Part shown: in pieces, positions 37,915 to 50,620 of the stretch
How the letters are laid out: each line of letters begins with the position of its first letter
Position numbering within the stretch: position 1 is the first letter of the stretch
Source of the DNA: Argentina anserina
Taxonomy: Eukaryota > Streptophyta > Magnoliopsida > Rosales > Rosaceae
DNA: 64,000 nt
Reading direction: 5' to 3'
NCBI RefSeq assembly: GCF_933775445.1
Contig: NW_026089441.1
Location: 124,001 to 188,000, forward strand
The notes under the pieces: generated by a model
What the model was told of the DNA's origin: nothing
Database searches by the model: none
The model's input: the letters and a program-made list of their open reading frames with translations, nothing else
Made by a program: the position numbers and the translations under genes

Positions 37915-40900
37915 CACACTCCCACACTTGCAAAACTCTCAAATACAATAGAAACTCGCATCAGAAAGCCTTACAGAAATATACTCAAACGAGAAATGAA
38001 AAGATACACAATTGGAATAGTAAAGATACGCAAACGATGTAGAGATACACAATTGGAATAGTAAAGATACGCAAACGATGTAAAGATACTCAGTTTGAAA
38101 GAAACACACTCCCATACTTGCAAAACTCTCAAATACAATAGAAACTCGCATCAGAAGCCTTACAGAAAGATACTCAAACGAGAAACGAAAAGATACACAA
38201 TTGGAATAGTAAAGATACGCAAACGATGTAAAGATACTCAGTTTGAAAGAAACACACTCCCACACTTGCAAAACTCTCAAATTCAATAGAAACTCGCATC
38301 AGAAACCCTTACAGAAAGATACTTAAACGAGAAATGAAAAGATACATAATTGGAATAGTAAAGATACGCAAACGATGTAAAGATACTCAGTTTGAAATAA
38401 ACACACTCCCGCACTTGCAAAACTCTCAAATTCAATAGAAACTCGCATCAGAAGCCTTACAGAAAGATACTCAAACGAGAAATGAAAAGATACAGAATTG
38501 GAATAGTAAAGATACGCAAACGATGTAAAGATACTCAGTTTGAAAGCAACACACTCCCACACTTGCAAAACTCTCAAATACAATAGAAACTCGCATCAGA
38601 AGCCTTACAGAAAGATACTCAAACGAGAAACGAAAAGATACACAATTGGAATAGTAAAGATACGCAAACGATGTAAAGATACACAATTGGAATAGTAAAG
38701 ATACGCAAACGATGTAAAGATACTCAGTTTGAAAGACACACACTCCCACACTTGCAAAACTCTCAAATTCAATAGAAACTCGCATTAGAAACCCTTACAG
38801 AAAGATACTTAAACGAGAAATGAAAAGATACACAATTGGAATAGTAAAGATACGCAATCGATGTAAAGATACTCAGTTTGAAAGTCACACACTCCCACAC
38901 TTGCAAAACTCTCAAATACAATAGAAACTCGCATCAGAAGCCTTACAGAAAGATACTCAAACGAGAAACGAAAAGATACACAATTGGAATAGTAAAGATA
39001 CGCAAACGATGTAAAGATACACAATTGGAATAGTAAAGATACGCAAACGATGTAAAGATACTCAGTTTGAAAGAAACACACTCCCACACTTGCAAAACTC
39101 TCAAATACAATAGAAACTCGCATCAGAAAGCCTTACAGAAATATACTCAAACGAGAAATGAAAAGATACACAATTGGAATAGTAAAGATACGCAAACGAT
39201 GTAGAGATACACAATTGGAATAGTAAAGATACGCAAACGATGTAAAGATACTCAGTTTGAAAGAAACACACTCCCACACTTGCAAAACTCTCAAATTCAA
39301 TAGAAACTCGCATCAGAAACCCTTATAGAAAGATACTTAAACGAGAAATGAAAAGATACACAATTGGAATAGTAAAGATACGCAATCGATGTAAAGATAC
39401 TCAGTTTGAAAGAAACACACTCCCACACTTGCAAAACTCTCAAATACAATAGAAACTCGCATCAGAAGCCTTACAGAAAGATACTCAAACGAGAAACGAA
39501 AAGATACACAATTAGAATAGTAAAGATACGCAAACGATGTAAAGATACACAATTGGAATAGTAAAGATACGCAAACGATGTAAAGATACTCAGTTTGAAA
39601 GACACACACTCCCACACTTGCAAAACTCTCAAATACAATAGAAACTCGCATCAGAAAGCCTTACAGAAATATACTCAAACGAGAAATGAAAAGATACACA
39701 ATTGGAATAGTAAAGATACGCAAACGATGTAGAGATACACAATTGGAATAGTAAAGATACGCAAACGATGTAAAGATACTCAGTTTGAAAGAAACACACT
39801 CCCATACTTGCAAAACTCTCAAATACAATAGAAACTCGCATCAGAAGCCTTACAGAAAGATACTCAAACGAGAAACGAAAAGATACACAATTGGAATAGT
39901 AAAGATACGCAAACGATGTAAAGATACTCAGTTTGAAAGAAACACACTCCCACACTTGCAAAACTCTCAAATTCAATAGAAACTCGCATCAGAAACCCTT
40001 ACAGAAAGATACTTAAACGAGAAATGAAAAGATACATAATTGGAATAGTAAAGATACGCAAACGATGTAAAGATACTCAGTTTGAAATAAACACACTCCC
40101 GCACTTGCAAAACTCTCAAATTCAATAGAAACTCGCATCAGAAGCCTTACAGAAAGATACTCAAACGAGAAATGAAAAGATACAGAATTGGAATAGTAAA
40201 GATACGCAAACGATGTAAAGATACTCAGTTTGAAAGCAACACACTCCCACACTTGCAAAACTCTCAAATACAATAGAAACTCGCATCAGAAGCCTTACAG
40301 AAAGATACTCAAACGAGAAACGAAAAGATACACAATTGGAATAGTAAAGATACGCAAACGATGTAAAGATACACAATTGGAATAGTAAAGATACGCAAAC
40401 GATGTAAAGATACTCAGTTTGAAAGACACACACTCCCACACTTGCAAAACTCTCAAATTCAATAGAAACTCGCATTAGAAACCCTTACAGAAAGATACTT
40501 AAACGAGAAATGAAAAGATACACAATTGGAATAGTAAAGATACGCAATCGATGTAAAGATACTCAGTTTGAAAGTCACACACTCCCACACTTGCAAAACT
40601 CTCAAATACAATAGAAACTCGCATCAGAAGCCTTACAGAAAGATACTCAAACGAGAAACGAAAAGATACACAATTGGAATAGTAAAGATACGCAAACGAT
40701 GTAAAGATACACAATTGGAATAGTAAAGATACGCAAACGATGTAAAGATACTCAGTTTGAAAGAAACACACTCCCACACTTGCAAAACTCTCAAATACAA
40801 TAGAAACTCGCATCAGAAAGCCTTACAGAAATATACTCAAACGAGAAATGAAAAGATACACAATTGGAATAGTAAAGATACGCAAACGATGTAGAGATAC

Positions 40901-41325
40901 ACAATTGGAATAGTAAAGATACGCAAACGATGTAAAGATACTCAGTTTGAAAGAAACACACTCCCCCACTTGCAAAACTCTCAAATTCAATAGAAACTCG
41001 CATCAGAAACCCTTATAGAAAGATACTTAAACGAGAAATGAAAAGATACACAATTGGAATAGTAAAGATACGCAATCGATGTAAAGATACTCAGTTTGAA
41101 AGAAACACACTCCCACACTTGCAAAACTCTCAAATACAATAGAAACTCGCATCAGAAGCCTTACAGAAAGATACTCAAACGAGAAACGAAAAGATACACA
41201 ATTAGAATAGTAAAGATACGCAAACGATGTAAAGATACACAATTGGAATAGTAAAGATACGCAAACGATGTAAAGATACTCAGTTTGAAAGACACACACT
41301 CCCACACTTGCAAAACTCTCAAATT
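37915..41325. repeat. Segmental tandem duplication, period 1,690 bp
   Basis: Copies at about 37.9-39.6 and 39.6-41.3 kb share CTCGCATTAGAAACCC (about 38.78, 40.47 kb), CCCTTATAGAAAG (about 39.32, 41.01 kb), CACAATTAGAATAG (about 39.51, 41.20 kb) and the GAAAGCAACAC marker (38542, 40232). One difference seen is CTCCCCCACTTGC near 40962 against CTCCCACACTTGC near 39272. The length fits 10 whole monomers. Near 38.2 and 39.9 kb a monomer of a normally long subtype has a single M-N module. Confidence 0.9.
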
Positions 41326-41339
41326 CAATAGAAACTCGC

Positions 41340-43120
41340 ATCAGAAACCCTTACAGAAAGATACTTAAACGAGAAATGAAAAGATACACAATTGGAATAG
41401 TAAAGATACGCAATCGATGTAAAGACACTCAGTTTGAAAGAAACATACTCCCACACTTGCAAAACTCTCAAATACAATAGAAACTCGCATCAGAAGCCTT
41501 ATAGAAAGATACTCAAACGAGAAACGAAAAGATACACAATTGGAATAGTAAAGATACGCAAATGATGTAGAGATACACAATTGGAATAGTAAAGATACGC
41601 AAACGATGTAAAGATACTCAGTTTGAAAGAAACACACTCCCACACTTGCAAAACTCTCAAATACAATAGAAACTCGCATCAGAAGCCTTACAGAAAGATA
41701 CTCAAACGAGAAACGAAAAGATACACAATTGGAATAGTAAAGATACGCAAACGATGTAAAGATACACAATTGGAATAGTAAAGATACGCAAACGATGTAA
41801 AGATACTCAGTTTGAAAGAAACACACTCCCACACTTGCAAAACTCTCAAATACAATAGAAACTCGCATCAGAAAGCCTTACAGAAATATACTCAAACGAG
41901 AAATGAAAAGATACACAATTGGAATAGTAAAGATACGCAAACGATGTAGAGATACACAATTGGAATAGTAAAGATACGCAAACGATGTAAAGATACTCAG
42001 TTTGAAAGAAACACACTCCCACACTTGCAAAACTCTCAAATTCAATAGAAACTCGCATCAGAAACCCTTATAGAAAGATACTTAAACGAGAAATGAAAAG
42101 ATACACAATTGGAATAGTAAAGATACGCAATCGATGTAAAGATACTCAGTTTGAAAGAAACACACTCCCACACTTGCAAAACTCTCAAATACAATAGAAA
42201 CTCGCATCAGAAGCCTTACAGAAAGATACTCAAACGAGAAATGAAAAGATACACAATTGGAATAGTAAAGATACGCAAACGATGTAGAGATACACAATTG
42301 GAATAGTAAAGATACGCAAACGATGTAAAGATACTCATTTTGAAAGAAACACACTCCCACACTTGCAAAACTCTCAAATACAATAGAAACTCGCATCAGA
42401 AGCCTTACAGAAAGATACTCAAACGAGAAACGAAAAGATACACAATTAGAATAGTAAAGATACGCAAACGATGTAAAGATACACAATTGGAATAGTAAAG
42501 ATACGCAAACGATGTAAAGATACTCAGTTTGAAAGACACACACTCCCACACTTGCAAAACTCTCAAATTCAATAGAAACTCGCATCAGAAACCCTTACAG
42601 AAAGATACTTAAACGAGAAATGAAAAGATACACAATTGGAATAGTAAAGATACGCAATCGATGTAAAGACACTCAGTTTGAAAGAAACATACTCCCACAC
42701 TTGCAAAACTCTCAAATACAATAGAAACTCGCATCAGAAGCCTTATAGAAAGATACTCAAACGAGAAACGAAAAGATACACAATTGGAATAGTAAAGATA
42801 CGCAAACGATGTAGAGATACACAATTGGAATAGTAAAGATACGCAAACGATGTAAAGATACTCAGTTTGAAAGAAACACACTCCCACACTTGCAAAACTC
42901 TCAAATACAATAGAAACTCGCATCAGAAGCCTTACAGAAAGATACTCAAACGAGAAACGAAAATATACACAATTGGAATAGTAAAGATACGCAAACGATG
43001 TAAAGATACACAATTGGAATAGTAAAGATACGCAAACGATGTAAAGATACTCAGTTTGAAAGAAACACACTCCCACACTTGCAAAACTCTCAAATTCAAT
43101 AGAAACTCGCATCAGAAACC
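41340..43120. repeat. Segmental duplication, period 1,244 bp
   Basis: Three-monomer blocks at 41.37-41.87 and 42.61-43.11 kb align at 1,244 bp. They share AAAGACACTCAG (41.42, 42.67 kb) and CCTTATAGAAAG (41.50, 42.74 kb). They differ at GCAAATGATGTAGA near 41.56 kb and GAAAATATAC near 42.96 kb. The DNA between them holds a 190-bp monomer with GTAGA and a core with ACTCATTTTG near 42335. Confidence 0.75.
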
Positions 43121-45440
43121 CTTATAGAAAGATACTTAAACGAGAAATGAAAAGATACACAATTGGAATAGTAAAGATACGCAATCGATGTAAAGATACT
43201 CAGTTTGAAAGACACACACTCCCACACTTGCAAAACTCTCAAATACAATAGAAACTCGCATCAGAAGCCTTACAGAAAGATACTCAAACGAGAAACGAAA
43301 AGATACACAATTGGAATAGTAAAGATACGCAAACGATGTAAAGATACACAATTGGAATAGTAAAGATACGCAAACGATGTAAAGATACTCAGTTTGAAAG
43401 AAACACACTCCCACACTTGCAAAACTCTCAAATTCAATAGAAACTTGCATCAGAAACCCTTACTGAAAGATACTTAAACGAGAAATGAAAAGATACATAA
43501 TTGGAATAGTAAAGATACGCAAACGATGTAAAGATACTCAGTTTGAAATAAACACACTCCCGCACTTGCAAAACTCTCAAATTCAATAGAAACTCGCATC
43601 AGAAGCCTTACAGAAAGATACTCAGACGAGAAATGAAAAGATACAGAATTGGAATAGTAAAGATACGCAAACGATGTAAAGATACTCAGTTTGAAAGAAA
43701 CACACTCCCACACTTGCAAAACTCTCAAATTCAATAGAAACTCGCATCAGAAACCCTTACAGAAAGATACTTAAACGAGAAATGAAAAGATACACAATTG
43801 GAATAGTAAAGATACGCAATCGATGTAAAGATACTCAGTTTGAAAGAAACATACTCCCACACTTGCAAAACTCTCAAATACAATAGAAACTCGCATCAGA
43901 AGCCTTACAGAAAGATACTCAAACGAGAAACGAAAATATACACAATTGGAATAGTAAAGATACGCAAACGATGTAAAGATACACAATTGGAATAGTAAAG
44001 ATACGCAAACGATGTAAAGATACTCAGTTTGAAAGAAACACACTCCCACACTTGCAAAACTCTCAAATACAATAGAAACTCGCATCAGAAAGCCTTACAG
44101 AAATATACTCAAACGAGAAATGAAAAGATACACAATTGGAATAGTAAAGATACGCAAACGATGTAGAGATACACAATTGGAATAGTAAAGATACGCAAAC
44201 AATGTAAAGATACTCAGTTTGAAAGAAACACACTCCCATACTTGCAAAACTCTCAAATTCAATAGAAACTCGCCTCAGAAACCCTTACAGAAAGATACTT
44301 AAACGAGAAATGAAAAGATACACAATTGGAATAGTAAAGATACGCAATCGATGTAAAGATACTCAGTTTGAAAGAAACACACTCCCACACTTGCAAAACT
44401 CTCAAATACAATAGAAACTCGCATCAGAAGCCTTACAGAAAGATACTCAAACGAGAAATGAAAAGATACACAATTGGAATAGTAAAGATACGCAAACGAT
44501 GTAGAGATACACAATTGGAATAGTAAAGATACGCAAACGATGTAAAGATACTCAGTTTGAAAGAAACACACTCCCACACTTGCAAAACTCTCAAATACAA
44601 TAGAAACTCGCATCAGAAAGCCTTACAGAAATATACTCAAACGAGAAATGAAAAGATATACAATTGGAATAGTAAAGATACGCAAACGATGTCGAGATAC
44701 ACAATTGGAATAGTAAAGATACGCAAACGATGTAAAGATACTCAGTTTGAAAGAAACACACTACCACACTTGCAAAACTCTCAAATTCAATAGAAACTCG
44801 CATCAGAAACCCTTACAGAGAAATGAAAAGATACACAATTGGAATAGTAAAGATACGCAATCGATGTAAAGATACTCAGTTTGAAAGAAACACACTCCCA
44901 CACTTGCAAAACTCTCAAATACAATAGAAACTCGCATCAGAAGCCTTACAGAAAGATACTCAAACGAGAAACGAAAATATACACAATTGGAATAGTAAAG
45001 ATACGCAAACGATGTAAAGATACACAATTGGAATAGTAAAGATACGCAAACGATGTAAAGATACTCAGTTTGAAAGAAACACACTCCCACACTTGCAAAA
45101 CTCTCAAATTCAATAGAAACTCGCATCAGAAACCCTTACAGAAAGATACTTAAACGAGAAATGAAAAGATACACAATTGGAATAGTAAAGATACGCAATC
45201 GATGTAAAGATACTCAGTTTGAAAGACACACACTCCCACACTTGCAAAACTCTCAAATACAATAGAAACTCGCATCAGAAGCCTTACAGAAAGATACTCA
45301 AACGAGAAACGAAAAGATACACAATTGGAATAGTAAAGATACGCAAACGATGTAAAGATACACAATTGGAATAGTAAAGATACGCAAACGATGTAAAGAT
45401 ACTCAGTTTGAAAGAAACACACTCCCACACTTGCAAAACT
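43120..45440. repeat. Mixed segment with blocks shared over long distances
   Basis: Near 43.44-43.63 kb the variants AAACTTGCATCAG, CCCTTACTGAAAG and CTCAGACGAG occur together. The same trio reappears near 48.54-48.73 kb, 5,097 bp downstream. The 44.3-45.1 kb block contains GATATACAATTGG and the fourth 134-bp monomer. Single changes include CTCGCCTCAG near 44272 and CAAACAATG near 44198. There is no gene or unique sequence. Confidence 0.8.
44737..44870. repeat. 134-bp deleted monomer (copy 4 of 4)
   Basis: The same 15-bp C/L deletion is again preceded by a GATATACAATTGG monomer. It has private changes nearby (GTCGAGATAC near 44692, CACTACCACAC near 44758), so it has diverged somewhat from the other three copies. 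Confidence 0.88.
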
Positions 45441-45441
45441 C

Positions 45442-48400
45442 TCAAATACAATAGAAACTCGCATCAGAAAGCCTTACAGAAATATACTCAAACGAGAAAT
45501 GAAAAGATACACAATTGGAATAGTAAAGATACGCAAACGATGTAAAGATACACAATTGGAATAGTAAAGATACGCAACAGATGTAAAGATACTCAGTTTG
45601 AAATAAACACACTCCCACACGTGCAAAACTCTCAAATTCAATAGAAACTCGCATCAGAAGCCTTACAGAAAGATACTCAAACGAGAAACGAAAAGATACA
45701 CAATTGGAATAGTAAAGATACGCAAACGATGTAAAGATACGCAATTGGAATAGTAAAGATACGCAAACGATGTAAAGATACTCAGTTTGAAATAAACACA
45801 CTCCCACACGTGCAAAACTCTCAAATTCAATAGAAACTCGCATCAGAAGCCTTACAGAAAGATACTCAAACGAGAAATGAAAAGATACAGAATTGGAATA
45901 GTAAAGATACGCAAACGATGTAGAGATACACAATTGGAATAGTAAAGATACGCAAACGATGTAAAGATACTCAGTTTGAAAGAAACACACTCCCACACTT
46001 GCAAAACTCTCAAATTCAATAGAAACTCGCATCAGAAACCCTTACAGAAAGATACTTAAACGAGAAATGAAAAGATACACAATTGGAATAGTAAAGATAC
46101 GCAATCGATGTAAAGACACTCAGTTTGAAAGAAACACACTCCCACACTTGCAAAACTCTCAAATACAATAGAAACTCGCATCAGAAGCCTTACAGAAAGA
46201 TACTCAAACGAGAAACGAAAAGATACACAATTGGAATAGTAAAGATACGCAAACGATGTAAAGATACACAATTGGAATAGTAAAGATACGCAAACGATGT
46301 AAAGATACTCAGTTTGAAAGAAACACACTCCCACACTTGCAAAACTCTCAAATTCAATAGAAACTCGCATCAGAAACCCTTACAGAAAGATACATAAACG
46401 AGAAATGAAAAGATACACAATTGGAATAGTAAAGATACGCAATCGATGTAAAGATACTCAGTTTGAAAGACACACACTCCCACACTTGCAAAACTCTCAA
46501 ATACAATAGAAACTCGCATCAGAAGCCTTACAGAAAGATACTCAAACGAGAAATGAAAAGATACACAATTGGAATAGTAAACATACGCAAACAGTGTAAA
46601 GATACACAGTTGGAATAGTAAAGATACGCAAACGATGTAAAGATACTCATTTTGAAAGAAACACACTCCCACACTTGCAAAACTCTCAAATACAATAGAA
46701 ACTCGCATCAGAAGTCTTACAGAAAGATACTCAAACGAGAAATCAAAAGATACAGAATTTGAATAGTAAAGATACGCAAACGATGTAAAGATACACAATT
46801 GGAATAGTAAAGATACACAAACGATGTAAAGATACTCAGTTTGAAAGAAACACACTCCCACACTTGCAAAACTCTCAAATACAATAGAAACTCGCTTCAG
46901 AAAGCCTTACAGAAATATACTCAAACGAGAAATGAAAAGATACACAATTGGAATAGTAAAGATACGCAATCGATGTAAAGATACTCAGTTTGAAAGAAAC
47001 ACACTCCCACACTTGCAAAACTCTCAAATACAATAGAAACTCGCATCAGAAAGCCTTACAGAAATATACTCAAACGAGAAATGAAAAGATACACAATTGG
47101 AATAGTTAAGATACGCAATCGATGTAAAGATACTCAGTTTGAAAGAAACACACTCCCACACTTGCAAAACTCTCAAATACAATAGAAACTCGCATCAGAA
47201 GCCTTACAGAAAGATACTTAAACGAGAAATGAAAAGATACAAAATTGGAATAGTAAAGATACGCAAACGATGTAAAGATACACAATTGGAATAGTAATGA
47301 TACGCAAACGATGTAAAGATACTCAGTACGAAAGAAACACACTCCCACACTTGCAAAACTCTCAAATTCAATAGAAACTCGCATCAGAAAGCCTTACAGA
47401 AAGATACTCAAACGAGAAATGAAAAGATAGACAATTGGAATAGTTAAGATACGCAAACGATGTAAAGATACTCAGTTTGAAAGAAACACACTCCCACACT
47501 TGCAAAACTCTGAAATACAATAGAAACTCGCATCAGAAGCCTTACAGAAAGATACTCAAACGAGAAATGAAAAGATACACAATTGGAATAGTAAAGATAC
47601 GCAAACGATGTAAAGATACACAATTGGAATAGTAAAGATACGCAAACGATGTAAAGATACTCAGTATGAAAGAAACACACTCCCACACTTGCAAAACTCT
47701 CAAATTCAATAGAAACTCGCATCAGAAAGCCTTACAGAAAGATACTCAAACGAGAAATGAAAAGATAGACAATTGGAATAGTTAAGATACGCAAACGATG
47801 TAAAGATACTCAGTTTGAACGAAACACACTCCCACACTTGCAAAACTCTCAAATACAATAGAAACTCGCATCAGAAAGCCTTAGAGAAATATACTCAAAC
47901 GAGAAATGAAAAGATACACAATTGGAATAGTTAAGATACGCAATCGATGTAAAGATACTCAGTTTGAAAGAAACACACTCCCACACTTGTAAAACTCTCA
48001 AATACAATAGAAACTCGCATCAGAAGCCTTACAGAAAGATACTCAAACGAGAAATGAAAAGATACTCAATTGGAATAGTAAAGATACGCAAACGATGTAA
48101 AGATACACAATTGGAATAGTAAAGATACGCAAACGATGTAAAGATACTCAGTATGAAAGAAACACACTCCCACACTTGCAAAACTCTCAAATTCAATAGA
48201 AACTCGCATCAGAAAGCCTTACAGAAAGATACTCAAACGAGAAATGAAAAGATAGACAATTGGAATAGTTAAGATACGCAAACGATGTAAAGATACTCAG
48301 TTTGAAAGAAACACACTCCCACACTTGCAAAACTGTCAAATACAATAGAAACTCGCATCAGAAGTCTTACAAAAAGATACTCAAACGAGAAATGAAAAGA

Positions 48401-50620
48401 TACAGAATTGGAATAGTAAAGATACGCAAACGATGTAAAGATACACAATTGGAATAGTAAAGATACGCAAACGATGTAAAGATACTCAGTTTGAAAGAAA
48501 CACACTCCCACACTTGCAAAACTCTCAAATTCAATAGAAACTTGCATCAGAAACCCTTACTGAAAGATACTTAAACGAGAAATGAAAAGATACATAATTG
48601 GAATAGTAAAGATACGCAAACGATGTAAAGATACTCAGTTTGAAATAAACACACTCCCGCACTTGCAAAACTCTCAAATTCAATAGAAACTCGCATCAGA
48701 AGCCTTACAGAAAGATACTCAGACGAGAAATGAAAAGATACAGAATTGGAATAGTAAAGATACGCAAACGATGTAAAGATACTCAGTTTGAAAGAAACAC
48801 ACTCCCACACTTGCAAAACACTCAAATACAATAGAAACTCGCATCAAAAGCCTTACAGAAAGATACTCAAACGAGAAACGAAAAGATACACAATTGGAAT
48901 AGTAAAGATACGCAAACGATGTAAAGATACACAATTGGAATAGTAAAGATACGCAACAGATGTAAAGATACTCAGTTTGAAATAAACACACTCCCACACG
49001 TGCAAAACTCTCAAATTCAATAGAAACTCGCATCAGAAGACTTACAGAAAGATACTCAAACGAGAAACGAAAAGATACACAATTGGAATAGTAAAGATAC
49101 GCAAACGATGTAAAGATACACAATTGGAATAGTAAAGATACGCAAACGATGTAAAGATACTCAGTTTGAAATAAACACACTCCCACACGTGCAAAACTCT
49201 CAAATTCAATAGAAACTCGCATCAGAAGCCTTACAGAAAGATACTCAAACGAGAAATGAAAAGATACAGAATTGGAATAGTAAAGATACGCAAACGATGT
49301 AGAGATACACAATTGGAAAAGTAAAGATACGCAAACGATGTAAAGATACTCAGTTTGAAAGAAACACACTCCCACACTTGCAAAACTCTCAAATTCAATA
49401 GAAACTCGCATCAGAAACCCTTACAGAAAGATACTTAAACGAGAAATGAAAAGATACACAATTGGAATAGTAAAGATACGCAATCGATGTAAAGACACTC
49501 AGTTTGAAAGAAACACACTCCCACACTTGCAAAACTCTCAAATACAATAGAAACTCGCATCAGAAGCCTTACAGAAAGATACTCAAACGAGAAACGAAAA
49601 GATACACAATTGGAATAGTAAAGATACGCAAACGATGTAAAGATACACAATTGGAATAGTAAAGATACGCAAACGATGTAAAGATACTCAGTTTGAAAGA
49701 AACACACTCCCATACTTGCAAAACTCTCAAATTCAATAGAAACTCGCATCAGAAACCCTTACAGAAAGATACATAAACGAGAAATGAAAAGATACACAAT
49801 TGGAATAGTAAAGATACGCAAACGATGTAAAGATACTCAGTTTGAAATAAACACACTCCCGCACTTGCAAAACTCTCAAATTCAATAGAAACTCGCATCA
49901 GAAGCCTTACAGAAAGATACTCAAACGAGAAATGAAAAGATACAGAATTGGAATAGTAAAGATACGCAAACGATGTAAAGATACTCAGTTTGAAAGAAAC
50001 ACACTCCCACACTTGCAAAACACTCAAATACAATAGAAACTCGCATCAAAAGCCTTACAGAAAGATACTCAAACGAGAAACGAAAAGATACACAATTGGA
50101 ATAGTAAAGATACGCAGACGATGTAAAGATACACAATTGGAATAGTAAAGATACGCAACAGATGTAAAGATACTCAGTTTGAAATAAACACACTCCCACA
50201 CGTGCAAAACTCTCAAATTCAATAGAAACTCGCATCAGAAGCCTTACAGAAAGATACTCAAACGAGAAACGAAAAGATACACAATTGGAATAGTAAAGAT
50301 ACGCAAACGATGTAAAGATACACAATTGGAATAGTAAAGATACGCAAACGATGTAAAGATAGTCAGTTTGAAATAAACACACTCCCACACGTGCAAAACT
50401 CTCAAATTCAATAGAAACTCGCATCAGAAGCCTTACAGAAAGATACTCAAACGAGAAATGAAAAGATACAGAATTGGAATAGTAAAGATACGCAAACGAT
50501 GTAGAGATACACAATTGGAATAGTAAAGATACGCAAACGATGTAAAGATACTCAGTTTGAAAGAAACACACTCCCACACTTGCAAAACTCTCAAATTCAA
50601 TAGAAACTCGCATCAGAAAC
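45442..50620. repeat. Three related blocks carrying CACGTG core variants
   Basis: Blocks at about 45.4-46.4, 48.8-49.8 and 50.0-50.6 kb each hold two 189-bp monomers whose cores read CACACGTGCAAAAC. CACGTG lies at 45618, 45807, 48997, 49186, 50199 and 50388. Block offsets are 3,379 and 1,202 bp. Each pair is preceded by GCAACAGATG in place of GCAAACGATG (about 45.57, 48.95 and 50.16 kb), confirming common descent. Runs of 189-bp monomers keep reading frame, so the longest open frames of the window (230 codons, minus strand) fall here. Confidence 0.85.

Noticed and set aside
48719..49411. A 230-codon minus-strand open frame of repeated hydrophobic segments, and many shorter ones of 60-196 codons throughout.
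   Set aside because: They are the satellite read in whichever frame lacks stops. Length depends on whether consecutive monomers are 189 bp (frame kept) or 148/149/190 bp (frame lost). Composition follows the T-rich strand. There is no promoter, splice or domain evidence.
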